Shown: positions 48,487-56,770, numbered from the stretch's first letter. The stretch: 64,000 bases of DNA from Streptomyces aquilus (GCF_003955715.1 NZ_CP034463.1:5022001-5086000), one strand, 5' to 3'. Notes: a model not told the origin generated them from the letters alone. Numbers and translations: made by a program.

Positions 48487-49151
48487 GTGACAGGTACCCC
48501 TTCCGTGGCTATCCAGGGTAACACGGAAACTGTGCGTTCTGAATGGCGTTTTCGCAGGTCAGGGCATATCTCGGGGCTTGACAACAGCAACAGGAACGTG
48601 CTGCGGAGGGCGAGCGGAAGAAGGTATTCGCAGGTCGGAGCGGCTGTCCGGGGGAGGTGAAACCCGTACGTTACACGCATCCGGAGGGCCTCCAGGAAGG
48701 ACGAACGTCCCCATATGTCTGGTTCCATGTGTGCGACTTCCGCTACTCCGTTCGGTACCCGGAGTCGCTTCCGCGCCGAATCCGGAATTGATCACTCGCA
48801 ATCCCGCGCAATCACGAGCGCCCACCGGATCACCCCGTGATCAATTCCGTGGGCGATCACGGAATCCTTCACTGAAGATTTGCGAGCGGTGGTGCGCGGC
48901 TCTTTGGGGCCGACCTCTTATGTGAATGCCGGACGAGAACGGCGCCAAAGTGACTCGGGAGTCACTGGTGAAGGCCGTGACTCGGCGCCCTCCTTCGCGC
49001 GCCGGCTACCCCTGCTGAGGGAAGCCGACCGCTTGAGGGGAGGGTCGGGTGCGGCGACGCGGGAACGGCTCGGTAACCTAAGGCCGCTGACAGACACTTA
49101 GGGCGGCTTTATGCAGTGCCCGCCCGTTCGAGTCAAGGAGTTGCCGCCGCC
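48487..49151. promoter_or_regulatory. Long divergent intergenic region with mutually exclusive inverted repeats
   Basis: No gene is supported in these 665 bp between carD and the lipoprotein. At 48783-48795 cggaattgatcac is the exact reverse complement of 48837-48849. The same central segment (48844-48851) can instead pair with cacggaat at 48858-48865. GATCAC occurs three times and GTGATC once within 85 bp, so this may be either an RNA switch or a cluster of operator half-sites. Confidence 0.5.
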
Positions 49152-49787
49152 GTGAGCAGCAGCCTTCGACGCGGCGCCCTCGCCGCCGCCGCCATCGCGT
49201 TCTCGATCGCCTCGCTCGCCGCGTGCGGCGCCGGCAACAACGCCCAGACACTGGAGATCAAGCCGGACAACGCGGCCACCACCGTCGGCGTGATCAAGGT
49301 GCAGAACGCCCTCGTCATCACCCAGCCCGACGCGCAGTCCACCGGCCCGGCCGTGATCTCCGCGACCCTGTTCAACAGCGGCACCAGCGCGCAGACGCTG
49401 GACGCGATCACCGTGGCCGGCGTCAGCGGACCCGCCGAGCTCTCCCCCGCCAAGGGCAAGGGCAAGCTGACCGTCCCGGCGGGCGGCTCCCTCGTCCTCG
49501 GCGGCGAGGGCAACGCCTCCGCGGTCCTGTCCGGCAGCCGTGAGGGCCTGAAGGACGGTGCCGCGCAGAAGGTCACCTTCTCCTTCAGCAAGACCGGCGA
49601 CGTGAGCCTGCAGGCCTTCATCGTCCCGGCCAAGAGCTACTTCGAGAAGTGGGGCCCGACCGAGCTGCCGTCGACCCCCGCGGAGACGTCCCCGTCCCCG
49701 ACCGGGTCCGAGTCCGCCACCGGCTCGGCGACCCCGTCGGGCGAGGCGACGGCGTCGGTGTCGGCGAGCGAGAGCGCGGCCCACTGA
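49152..49787 (+). CDS. Secreted lipoprotein of unknown function
   Basis: A 211-residue protein that starts at GTG 49152, preceded by AAGGAG. The signal peptide runs from the RR pair through AAAAIAFSIASL to the lipobox LAAC, so the Cys at about residue 25 should be lipidated and the protein held on the outer face of the membrane. The body is beta-rich and ends KSYFEKWGP. The C-terminal 35 residues are Ser/Thr/Pro/Glu-rich and disordered. It is convergent with phoP. No enzyme motif was seen; the position is that of SCO4231 by memory. Confidence 0.85.
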   Translation: MSSSLRRGALAAAAIAFSIASLAACGAGNNAQTLEIKPDNAATTVGVIKVQNALVITQPDAQSTGPAVISATLFNSGTSAQTLDAITVAGVSGPAELSPAKGKGKLTVPAGGSLVLGGEGNASAVLSGSREGLKDGAAQKVTFSFSKTGDVSLQAFIVPAKSYFEKWGPTELPSTPAETSPSPTGSESATGSATPSGEATASVSASESAAH

Positions 49788-49800
49788 GCAAGTCGTACGA

Positions 49801-49838
49801 CGAAGGGCGGGACCTCACCCAGGAGGTCCCGCCCTTCG
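49801..49838. terminator. Bidirectional terminator between lipoprotein gene and phoP
   Basis: A 16-bp perfect stem, cgaagggcgggacctc (49801-49816) with gaggtcccgcccttcg (49823-49838). Nearby cgtacgac/gtcgtacg arms could extend it. Confidence 0.93.
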
Positions 49839-49854
49839 TTCGTCGTACGACGGT

Positions 49855-50535
49855 TTACGGCTCGAACTTGTAGCCCAGGCCCCGGACCGTCACCAGGTAC
49901 CGCGGCGCCCCCGGGTCCGGCTCGATCTTCGCGCGCAGGCGCTTGACGTGGACGTCGAGGGTCTTGGTGTCGCCCACGTAGTCGGCGCCCCACACGCGGT
50001 CGATGAGCTGCATGCGGGTCAGGACGCGTCCCGCGTTGCGCAGGAGCATCTCGAGGAGGTCGAACTCCTTGAGAGGGAGATCGACCTTCGAGCCGGAGAC
50101 CGTGACCACGTGACGGTCCACGTCCATGCGGACCGGGCCCGCCTCCAGGGCGGCCGGGGTGACCTCCTCGGGCTCGCCGCGGCGACGCAGTACGGCGCGG
50201 ATCCGGGCGACCAGCTCGCGCGAGGAGAACGGCTTGGTGACATAGTCGTCGGCTCCTATCTCCAGGCCTACGACCTTGTCGATCTCGCTGTCCTTGGCGG
50301 TCACCATGATGACCGGGACGTTGGAACGGCCGCGCAGCTGGCGGCAGACCTCGGTGCCCGGCAGGCCGGGCAGCATCAGGTCGAGGAGGACGAGGTCGGC
50401 GCCGTTGCGCTCGAACTCGTCGAGTCCGTCGGGGCCCGTGGTCGCCACTGCGACCTCGAAGCCCTCCTTGCGGAGCATGTACGACAGGGCGTCGGAGAAG
50501 GACTCCTCGTCCTCGACGACAAGCACTCGGGTCAC
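49855..50535 (-). CDS. phoP: Phosphate-response regulator PhoP
   Basis: A 226-residue OmpR-family regulator that under phosphate limitation binds PHO boxes and controls phosphate uptake and, in Streptomyces, antibiotic production. The receiver shows VVEDEES, the phospho-acceptor Asp in LVLLDLMLPG and VTKPFSSRE. The winged helix ends VTVRGLGYKFEP. The GTG at 50535 is preferred to upstream starts because it has GGAGG 6 nt before it and overlaps the phoR stop by 4 bp (GTGA). Confidence 0.97.
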   Translation of the reverse strand: MTRVLVVEDEESFSDALSYMLRKEGFEVAVATTGPDGLDEFERNGADLVLLDLMLPGLPGTEVCRQLRGRSNVPVIMVTAKDSEIDKVVGLEIGADDYVTKPFSSRELVARIRAVLRRRGEPEEVTPAALEAGPVRMDVDRHVVTVSGSKVDLPLKEFDLLEMLLRNAGRVLTRMQLIDRVWGADYVGDTKTLDVHVKRLRAKIEPDPGAPRYLVTVRGLGYKFEP

Positions 50536-51836
50536 GGAAGGACCTCCGGGGCGGGAAGCGGTTCGTACGGGGATGAGTCGGTGGGCCCGCCGGTCTCGTC
50601 GTCGAGGCCGGACTGGTGTGGTGCGCGGTCGCGGGCGGCCCCCGCCTCCGGCAGTCGCAGGGTGAAGGTGGAGCCCTGACCCTCGGAGCTCCACACCGTG
50701 ACCTCCCCGCCGTGCGAGGCGGCCACGTGTTTGACGATCGCGAGACCCAGGCCGGTGCCGCCCGTCTGGCGGGAGCGGGCCGGGTCGACGCGGTAGAAGC
50801 GCTCGAAGATGCGCTCCTTGTCCTTGTCGGAGATGCCGATGCCCTGGTCGGTCACGGCGATCTCGATGAGCTCTCCGCCGGGCGCGGTCACCCGGCGGGC
50901 GGCTATGCCCACCCGGGTGCGGGCCGGGGAGTAGTTCACGGCGTTCTCGACGAGGTTGCCGAGGGCGGCGGCGAGCTGGCCGCGGTTGCCCCAGATCCTC
51001 AGGTCGGCGGTGCCGCCCGCCCGTCGCCCGCCATCACCCTGTTCGAGCCCTTCGGGCACCGCCACACTCGCAGCCATCGTGATCTGCTTGGTGCCGGCCT
51101 GGTGGCGGCAGCGGTCGATGGCCTCGGCGACGAGTTCGTCGACCCGGACCGGCTCGGCGTCCTCCAGCGGGTCGTCGTTCTGGACCCGCGACAGATCGAT
51201 GAGCTCCTGCACCAGGTTGGTGAGCCGGGTCGCCTCTATCTGCATCCGCCCGGCGAAGCGCGTCACGGCCTCCGGGTCGTCGGACGCGTCCATGACGGCC
51301 TCGGAGAGCAGGGAGAGCGCGCCGACCGGCGTCTTGAGCTCATGGCTGACGTTCGCGACGAAGTCGCGTCGTACCGCCTCGATACGCCGGGCCTCGGTGA
51401 GGTCCTCGACGAGGAGCAGCACCAGCCGCGATCCCAGGGGCGCGACGCGGGCCGAGACGGCGAGGGCCTCCCCGCGCCCGGTGCCGCGCCTGGGGAGGTC
51501 CAGTTCGACCTGTCGTATCTCCCCGTCCCGTCTGGTGTCGCGGGCCATCAGGAGCATCGGCTCGACGGCCAGCTTCCCGCCCCGGACCAGGCCGAGCGCG
51601 TACGCGGCGGAGCTGGCCTTGACGACGGAGTCGGCCTCGTCGAGGACGACCGCCGAGGAGCGCAGGACGGACAGGACGGTGTCCACGCCCGGCGGAAGCA
51701 CCGGGTCGGTGTGCAGGGAGGTACGTGTGGGGCGTTTCTGCTCCCGCTCGCTGAAGCGGAACGCCAGCATGGCGATCACGCCGGTGAGCACTCCGGCGAT
51801 CGCTGCCGCTGCGGCGACCGCCGCGTTCACGTCCAT
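50532..51836 (-). CDS. phoR: Phosphate-sensing histidine kinase PhoR
   Basis: A 434-residue kinase that phosphorylates PhoP. One N-terminal membrane segment (about residues 5-26) is followed by a PAS-like region. The H-box reads NVSHELKTPVGAL. N-box NLVENAVNYSP, G1 DQGIGIS, F-box FERFYR and G2 GGTGLGLAIVKH are all intact. A disordered acidic tail ends the protein. The gene is first in the phoRP operon, translationally coupled to phoP and divergent from phoU. Confidence 0.97.
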   Translation of the reverse strand: MDVNAAVAAAAAIAGVLTGVIAMLAFRFSEREQKRPTRTSLHTDPVLPPGVDTVLSVLRSSAVVLDEADSVVKASSAAYALGLVRGGKLAVEPMLLMARDTRRDGEIRQVELDLPRRGTGRGEALAVSARVAPLGSRLVLLLVEDLTEARRIEAVRRDFVANVSHELKTPVGALSLLSEAVMDASDDPEAVTRFAGRMQIEATRLTNLVQELIDLSRVQNDDPLEDAEPVRVDELVAEAIDRCRHQAGTKQITMAASVAVPEGLEQGDGGRRAGGTADLRIWGNRGQLAAALGNLVENAVNYSPARTRVGIAARRVTAPGGELIEIAVTDQGIGISDKDKERIFERFYRVDPARSRQTGGTGLGLAIVKHVAASHGGEVTVWSSEGQGSTFTLRLPEAGAARDRAPHQSGLDDETGGPTDSSPYEPLPAPEVLP

Positions 51837-51909
51837 GCATCCAGGTTAGGCACGGGATCGGTCCTGGCCACAGCCATCGGGGTGCGACCTCGAACACTCG
51901 TCGCCCAGA

Positions 51910-51942
51910 GTTCACCTTGGAGCCAGGGATGGTTCATTTGGG
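51910..51942. promoter_or_regulatory. PHO-box-like 11-bp direct repeats between phoR and phoU
   Basis: GTTCACCTTGG (51910) and GTTCATTTGGG (51932) are exactly 22 bp apart with a weaker 11-bp unit between. This is the spacing of Streptomyces PhoP direct-repeat units (consensus GTTCACC). The site lies between the divergent phoRP and phoU starts, so it probably mediates autoregulation. Confidence 0.75.
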
Positions 51943-52104
51943 GTGGCGGAAAACGACGCGTACAGGGCCGAACGTGGGAGCGTGGGGTTCACAGCGCCGG
52001 TCGACCGGAGCCTTCCCAGGCTCCGTCCGGAGCCCTTCCGGGCTTCCCGGAGGCTGGTTCTGGCCCCCGGAACCCCCGAGGCAGACGTAAGAGAGGGACC
52101 CCTG

Positions 52105-52794
52105 ATGCGGGACGCGTACCACGAGGAACTGGACTCGATCGGCGACGGTCTGGTGGAGATGGCCCGGCTGGTGGGGTCGGCGATCGGGCGCGCCACGACG
52201 GCCATCCTCGACTCCGACCTGAAGCTGGCCGAGAGCGTGATCGAGGCCGACCAGAAGGTGGACGACCTCCAGCACGACCTGGAGGCACGGGCCATAGCCC
52301 TGCTGGCGCGGCAGCAGCCGGTGGCGACGGATCTGCGGATCGTCGTCACGTCGCTGCGGATGTCGGCGGACCTGGAGCGCTCGGGCGACCTGGCCCAGCA
52401 CGTCGCGAAGCTCGCCCGCCTGCGCTTCCCCGAGCGCGCGATCCCCCACGACCTGCACGCGACCATCCTGGAGATGGGCCAGCTCGCGCAGCGCCTGATG
52501 GCCAAGGCGGCGGAGGTCATCATCACCAAGGACGTCGACCTGGCGCTCCAGCTGGAGCAGGACGACGACGAGATGGACCTGCTGCACCGCACGCTCTTCC
52601 AGCACCTGCTGGACGACAAGTGGAAGCACGGCATCGAGACGGCCGTCGACGTGACCCTGCTGGGCCGCTACTACGAGCGGTTCGCCGACCACGCGGTGTC
52701 GGTGGCGAAGCGGGTGGTGTACCTGGTGACGGGCGAGCACGCGGACGAGCTGACGGCGGACATCCAGCCGGTGACCGGGGTGGAGGGGGCCTGA
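52105..52794 (+). CDS. phoU: Phosphate transport regulator PhoU
   Basis: A 229-residue protein made of two three-helix PhoU repeats, which links the Pst transporter to PhoR signalling. It starts MRDAYHEELDSIGDGLVEMA. Metal-binding type motifs include EADQKVDDL in the first repeat and the matching EQDDDEMDLL in the second, with RYYERFADHAVSVAKRV near the end. The ATG at 52105 follows GAGAGGGA. An upstream in-frame ATG at 51943 is less likely because the extension is low quality and overlaps the PHO box. Confidence 0.95.
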   Translation: MRDAYHEELDSIGDGLVEMARLVGSAIGRATTAILDSDLKLAESVIEADQKVDDLQHDLEARAIALLARQQPVATDLRIVVTSLRMSADLERSGDLAQHVAKLARLRFPERAIPHDLHATILEMGQLAQRLMAKAAEVIITKDVDLALQLEQDDDEMDLLHRTLFQHLLDDKWKHGIETAVDVTLLGRYYERFADHAVSVAKRVVYLVTGEHADELTADIQPVTGVEGA

Positions 52795-52905
52795 CGTCGG
52801 GCGCGGGGCCTCTTCGGGGCACGTCGGGGATCTGACGTCGGGCGCGGGGCCTCTTCGGGGCACGTCGGGGACCTGACGTCGGGCGCGTGGGCGCCTGTTC
52901 GGGGC
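52791..52905. repeat. 41-bp tandem repeat starting at the phoU stop codon
   Basis: The unit beginning ctgacgtcgggcgcggggcc starts at 52791, 52832 and 52873. Two copies are nearly perfect and the third diverges after about 15 bp. The first copy contains the phoU stop TGA. No gene is seen from here to 53014. Confidence 0.9.
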
Positions 52906-53014
52906 GCGCGCAAGCCTCAGTGCGCCGTTGATGCGACCTGCTGGGCGGGCATGCAATGGGCACAGGGTCTGATCCGAGGGCCGAGAGTTCAGACCCCTGC
53001 CTCGAGGAGGACCC

Positions 53015-53170
53015 ATGGCCGACACCCCGAGCAAGACACCCGACCCCACCCAGGAACGCCAGACCGACCAGCCCACCGAGGCCAGGAACCTGCTCCTGAT
53101 CGGCGCGTGCGGCTGCGGCTCGGGCTGCGGCTGCGGCTGCCAGTCGGGCAATCCGTGCCAGTGCGGCTGA
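53015..53170 (+). CDS. 51-residue Cys-rich protein, metallothionein-like tail
   Basis: A short gene with a strong ribosome-binding site (GAGGAGG, 4 nt before ATG 53015). The N-terminal 30 residues are polar (Thr, Pro, Gln, Glu). The last 20 hold seven Cys in CGCGSGCGCGCQ and NPCQCG. Spacing of the CxC type suggests metal binding or a peptide for modification. No signal peptide is seen. It is followed by its own terminator and then by a small nickel-binding-type gene, so a role in metal handling is plausible but inferred. Confidence 0.75.
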   Translation: MADTPSKTPDPTQERQTDQPTEARNLLLIGACGCGSGCGCGCQSGNPCQCG

Positions 53171-53198
53171 CGTAGGGCGACTGTCTCTCGTACGGCTT

Positions 53199-53242
53199 GA
53201 AGGGCCCCGGTGTGCGCACGCGTGCGCGCGCCGGGGCCCTTC
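53199..53242 (+). terminator. Terminator after the Cys-rich gene
   Basis: The stem gaagggccccgg (53199-53210) pairs with ccggggcccttc (53231-53242). The loop itself is self-complementary (tgcgcacgcgtgcgcg). Confidence 0.9.
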
Positions 53243-53327
53243 GCTGTGCGGTCGCCCGGGTGCAGGGGTGGGGCGCGGGGCGCAGCATGGAGAGGAGGAC
53301 GACGGAACGGGAAGGGGGTGTAGGACC

Positions 53328-53576
53328 ATGACCCGCTTCATGGACGTACACCACGGCATGGAAGGCATCACGGCCGACCAGCTGCGCGAGGCCCACGAGG
53401 CCGACCTCGCGATAGAGAAGGACGAGAAGGTCCACTTCGAACGGGCCTGGGCGGACCCCGAGTCCGGCACGGTGTACTGCCTCTCGGAGGCCCCGTCGGC
53501 CGAGGCGGTCCAGCGCGTCCACGAACGCGCGGGCCACAAGGCGGACGAGATCCACGCAGTGCCGTTGTCGGTCTGA
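53328..53576 (+). CDS. Small nickel-binding-type protein (DUF4242)
   Basis: An 82-residue protein starting MTRFMDVHHGMEGITADQL. It closely resembles, from memory, S. coelicolor SCO4226, a dimeric ferredoxin-like protein shown to bind nickel. Candidate ligands are the MDVHH His pair, and a single Cys lies in VYCLSEAP. The start at 53328 follows GAAGGGGG. It lies next to the Cys-rich gene on the same strand and is separated from it by a terminator. Confidence 0.88.
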   Translation: MTRFMDVHHGMEGITADQLREAHEADLAIEKDEKVHFERAWADPESGTVYCLSEAPSAEAVQRVHERAGHKADEIHAVPLSV

Positions 53577-53594
53577 GCCACCGCTGCGTGAAAA

Positions 53595-53631
53595 TGCCCC
53601 CCGTCCGCGCCGTTCGCGCAGATGGGAGGCA
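53595..53631 (+). terminator. Probable terminator after the nickel-binding-type gene
   Basis: tgccccccgtc (53595-53605) pairs with gatgggaggca (53621-53631), ten of eleven positions including one G-U, with a small inner stem. It begins 19 nt after the stop codon. Confidence 0.65.
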
Positions 53632-53814
53632 GGATCACGTTCTCTACTTCTTCTTGCGCTGGGTGTTGTCGGGGATCTTGGGGAACTGGGACTTTGCAGC
53701 TCAGGGCGGTGCGCTTGGGGTTCTGAAGAGTCAACGTTGGTCGACGTTGGCCACTGTCGAGCGGCATCGGACGGCCCAGGGACGGCCCAGGCTCCTTACG
53801 GAGACGGGCGCGAC
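53632..53814. other. Non-coding stretch left of the recombination scar
   Basis: These bases hold no recognisable gene on either strand. Composition is less GC-rich than the flanks around 53640-53760, and acgttgg occurs twice, which fits decayed mobile-element DNA. Confidence 0.4.
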
Positions 53815-54021
53815 TCAGATCTCGAACAGCGCATCTCCTTGTGTCTGAGGCGCCGGATCGAGCACCTGGCGCAGCTCGCCGATGCTTCGTTCCCAGGCTC
53901 TGCCGCCCTCAGACTCCTTCCAACACTCGAAGAGCTCGGATTCGTCTGCGAGGACCCGGTCCAGGACTTCCACGGCCAACGACCTGAGATCCGCGGGCAG
54001 GTTCGGAATCGGCTCTTCAGG
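53815..54021 (-). pseudogene. C-terminal remnant of a DUF4259-family gene
   Basis: The minus-strand frame encodes IPNLPADLRSLAVEVLDRVL, then ADESELFECWKESEGG and a short tail to the stop at 53815. The pattern of a DRVL helix followed by DSEL..LW.E is typical of the DUF4259 C terminus. Upstream of about 54021 the similarity stops and no N-terminal half is present, so this is the 3' end of a truncated gene. Confidence 0.7.
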
Positions 54022-54035
54022 GCCCCTCGGACCCG

Positions 54036-54140
54036 GGTCTGACCCTTCGCGTGTACGCGCACCTGATGCCGTCCAGCCAGGAGCGCACTCGAAAAGCCGT
54101 GGCTGCCGTCTTCGAGGGCGCATACGCTCCCGTTCGCTGA
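54036..54140 (+). pseudogene. C-terminal remnant of a phage-type tyrosine integrase
   Basis: Thirty-four codons and a stop read GLTLRVYAHLMPSSQERTRK and onward through AVFEGAYAPVR. YAHLMPSS..RTRKAV is the characteristic tail just after the catalytic Tyr region of actinophage and integrative-element integrases; the Tyr in RVYAHL is the candidate nucleophile. No upstream integrase sequence is present. The fragment begins 15 bp from the DUF4259 remnant on the other strand. Confidence 0.8.
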
Positions 54141-54154
54141 GGCAGGAGGGCGAG

Positions 54155-54451
54155 ATGTCCGACGAAGAGGGCACGGAGTACTACACGCTGATCTGCGACG
54201 ACCCGTCCCACGAGGTGGTGCTCGTCGACTGCGGAGCCCGCGAAATGGATGTGGTTCTGGCAGTGCGCAAGGTGACCGGGCAGAGCTTGTGGCACAGCCG
54301 GGAGCTGGCACGCCAAGCGCCCGTCACCCTCCTTGGGGGTCTGTCTGCGTACAGGGCCCAGTCCTCTGTCGCGGTACTCCAGAGCGCCGGTGCCAGAGCG
54401 GAGTGGAGACAGGAGGCGGAGCCTGGAGAGCGCGCGGTCCCATCGCCCTGA
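54155..54451 (+). CDS. Small protein with ribosomal L7/L12 C-terminal-like domain
   Basis: A 98-residue protein that starts at ATG 54155 with GGAGGG 4 nt upstream, 15 bp after the integrase remnant. Residues about 20-85 follow the L7/L12 C-terminal pattern: VVLVDCGAREMDVVLAVRKV, then TGQSLWHSRELA, a Pro-Val segment and AVLQSAGARAEWRQ. The ribosome-binding N-terminal helix and hinge of true L7/L12 are absent, so it is not the ribosomal protein. Function unknown. Confidence 0.75.
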   Translation: MSDEEGTEYYTLICDDPSHEVVLVDCGAREMDVVLAVRKVTGQSLWHSRELARQAPVTLLGGLSAYRAQSSVAVLQSAGARAEWRQEAEPGERAVPSP

Positions 54452-54480
54452 CGGCCCGGAGACGGCCCAGAGGCACCGAA

Positions 54481-54519
54481 AAGCCCCCTTCCAGCGGAGA
54501 ACCCGCAGGTAGGGGGCTT
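54481..54519. terminator. Terminator between convergent genes (L7/L12-like and gpmA)
   Basis: aagccccct (54481-54489) pairs with agggggctt (54511-54519), with a smaller inner gcgg/ccgc stem. On the minus strand it lies just beyond the gpmA stop. Confidence 0.75.
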
Positions 54520-54531
54520 CTTCAGCTCGGC

Positions 54532-55293
54532 TTACTTCTTCTTGCCCTGGTTCTTGACCGCCTCGATCGCCGCCGCTGCCGCCTCCGGGTCGAGGTAGCG
54601 GCCGCCCGGGGTGACCGGGGTGAAGTCGGCGTCGAGTTCGTAGTACAGGGGGATGCCCGTCGGGATGTTCAGGCCCGCGATGTCGGCGTCCGAGATGCCG
54701 TCCAGGTGCTTGACCAGGGCGCGGAGGCTGTTGCCGTGGGCGGCGACGAGGACCGTGCGGCCGGCCAGGAGGTCGGGGACGATGCCGTCGTACCAGTAGG
54801 GGAGCATGCGGACGACGACGTCCTTCAGGCACTCCGTGCGCGGGCGCAGCTCCGGGGGGATGGAGGAGTAGCGGGGGTCCGCGGACTGGGAGAACTCCGT
54901 GCCGTCCTCGAGGGGCGGGGGCGGGGTGTCGTACGAGCGGCGCCAGAGCATGAACTGCTCCTCGCCGAACTCCGCGAGGGTCTGCGCCTTGTCCTTGCCC
55001 TGGAGGGCGCCGTAGTGGCGCTCGTTCAGGCGCCAGCTGCGGTGGACCGGGATCCAGTGGCGGTCGGCGGCCTCCAGGGCCAGCTGCGCCGTGCGGATCG
55101 CTCGCTTCTGGAGGGACGTGTGGACCACGTCGGGCAGGAGATCGGCGTCCTTCAGGAGCTCGCCACCGCGGACCGCCTCCTTCTCGCCCTTCTCGTTGAG
55201 GTTGACGTCCACCCAGCCGGTGAACAGGTTCTTCGCGTTCCACTCGCTCTCGCCGTGGCGGAGGAGGATCAGCTTGTACGGTGCGTCGGCCAT
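54532..55293 (-). CDS. gpmA: 2,3-bisphosphoglycerate-dependent phosphoglycerate mutase
   Basis: A 253-residue glycolytic enzyme that interconverts 3- and 2-phosphoglycerate. The phospho-His motif is [10 protein letters not shown] near residue 12. The second catalytic His is in [28 protein letters not shown] and the Lys-rich tail KNQGKKK are family features. Length is normal. It is monocistronic. Confidence 0.97.
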   Translation of the reverse strand: MADAPYKLILLRHGESEWNAKNLFTGWVDVNLNEKGEKEAVRGGELLKDADLLPDVVHTSLQKRAIRTAQLALEAADRHWIPVHRSWRLNERHYGALQGKDKAQTLAEFGEEQFMLWRRSYDTPPPPLEDGTEFSQSADPRYSSIPPELRPRTECLKDVVVRMLPYWYDGIVPDLLAGRTVLVAAHGNSLRALVKHLDGISDADIAGLNIPTGIPLYYELDADFTPVTPGGRYLDPEAAAAAIEAVKNQGKKK

Positions 55294-55445
55294 GCGTATG
55301 AGCGTAATCCAAGGGGTCCGCCGCTCGCGCCCGCGCTCGATGGGCGGACGCTTGACGGGATCTGTTAATTGAGTGGTCTTGCCGGACCCTCTCCTTGTAA
55401 GTTCTCATCGCCGCTTGGGACACTTACATCACCGGGGGATCCGCC

Positions 55446-56705
55446 ATGCCACTCGTCACCATGAGACGCGCTCTGCGAGAGACCGTCTCCGGGCTCCCCC
55501 GCGAGTTCTGGTGGCTGTGGACCAGCACCCTCGTCAACCGCCTCGGCGCCTTCGTCGCCACCTTCATGGCGCTCTATCTGACGCTCGACCGGGGGTACAG
55601 CGCCGCCTACGCCGGCCTCGTCGCCTCGCTGCACGGGCTGGGCGGTGTCGTCTCCTCCGTGGGGGCCGGGGTCATGACCGACCGGCTCGGGCGGCGGCCC
55701 ACCCTGCTCGTCGCGCAGGGCTCGACCGCCCTGTCCGTCGCCCTGCTCGGGTTCATGCACCACCCCGCCGCCATCGCCGCCGTCGCCTTCCTCGTCGGCC
55801 TGACCTCGAACGCCTCACGACCGGCCGTGCAGGCGATGATGGCCGACATCGTGCGGCCCGAGGACCGGGTGCGGGCCTTCTCGCTCAACTACTGGGCGAT
55901 CAACCTCGGCTTCGCCGTCTCCTCCATGGGCGCCGGGTTCATCGCCGAGTTCAGCTACCTCGCCGGTTTCCTCATCGAGGCAGGCATGACCGCCGTGTGC
56001 GCGATCGTGGTCTTCCTGAAGCTGCCCGAGTCGCGGCCCGAGCGCACGCCGAGCGAGGAGAAGGCGGACACCGAGGTCGGCCTCCGGACCGTGCTGCGCG
56101 ACGGGCGGTACATGGGTGTCGTCGGACTGTCCTTCCTCGTCGCCCTCGTCTTCCAGCAGGGCGCGGTCGGGCTTCCGGTGGCCATGGGCGAGGCCGGGTT
56201 CACGCCCGCCGACTACGGCATGGCCATCGCCGTCAACGGCGTGCTGATCGTCGCGCTCCAGATCCCCGTCACCCGGTTCATCCAGCACCGCGATCCGCGC
56301 CGGCTGCTCGTCGTCTCGTCCCTCCTCGCCGGCTACGGCTTCGGGCTGACCGCCTTCGCCGGGTCCATCGGCGTCTTCGCCCTGACCGTCTGCGTGTGGA
56401 CGCTCGCCGAGATCGTCAACGCCCCGACACAGACGAGCCTCGTCGTCCGCCTCTCGCCCGTCCACGGCCGTGGCCGCTACCAGGGCATGTACACCCTGTC
56501 CTGGGCCGCCGCCTCCCTCATCGCCCCGCTGATGTCAGGCATCGTCATCGACCACTACGGCGCCGAGTGGCTGTGGGGACTGTGCGCGGTCGTCGGGACG
56601 GTGGCCGGGGTCGGGTACGCGGCCGTGATGCGGCGGCTGCCGGCCGAGGAGCCGGTCCTCGCGGAACCGCCCTCCCTAGCGAAGCCCGAGGTCAGCGCCG
56701 CCTGA
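55446..56705 (+). CDS. MFS transporter, probable drug or metabolite exporter
   Basis: A 419-residue membrane protein with the twelve-helix pattern of the major facilitator superfamily. Motif A appears as GVMTDRLGRRPTLL between helices 2 and 3, and SFLVALVFQQGAVGLPVAM opens the second half. The N-terminal FWWLWTSTLVNRLGAFV is typical of the multidrug-exporter-like subgroup. A stem-loop after the stop separates it from a convergent small peptide gene. The substrate is not predictable. Confidence 0.9.
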   Translation: MPLVTMRRALRETVSGLPREFWWLWTSTLVNRLGAFVATFMALYLTLDRGYSAAYAGLVASLHGLGGVVSSVGAGVMTDRLGRRPTLLVAQGSTALSVALLGFMHHPAAIAAVAFLVGLTSNASRPAVQAMMADIVRPEDRVRAFSLNYWAINLGFAVSSMGAGFIAEFSYLAGFLIEAGMTAVCAIVVFLKLPESRPERTPSEEKADTEVGLRTVLRDGRYMGVVGLSFLVALVFQQGAVGLPVAMGEAGFTPADYGMAIAVNGVLIVALQIPVTRFIQHRDPRRLLVVSSLLAGYGFGLTAFAGSIGVFALTVCVWTLAEIVNAPTQTSLVVRLSPVHGRGRYQGMYTLSWAAASLIAPLMSGIVIDHYGAEWLWGLCAVVGTVAGVGYAAVMRRLPAEEPVLAEPPSLAKPEVSAA

Positions 56706-56710
56706 CCGGA

Positions 56711-56764
56711 CAGCCACAGCCACAGCCACAGCAACAGCCACAGCAACAGCAACAGCAACAGCAA
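56711..56764. repeat. Hexamer microsatellite after the MFS stop codon
   Basis: Nine consecutive hexamers, cagcca or cagcaa in mixed order, begin 6 bp after the stop at 56705. The array is uninterrupted and lies before the terminator. Confidence 0.95.
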
Positions 56765-56770
56765 CATGGC

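Noticed and set aside
53588-53848. An 86-codon plus-strand frame in the scar region
   Set aside because: It has no ribosome-binding site, no recognisable motif, and its end lies opposite the better supported DUF4259 remnant.
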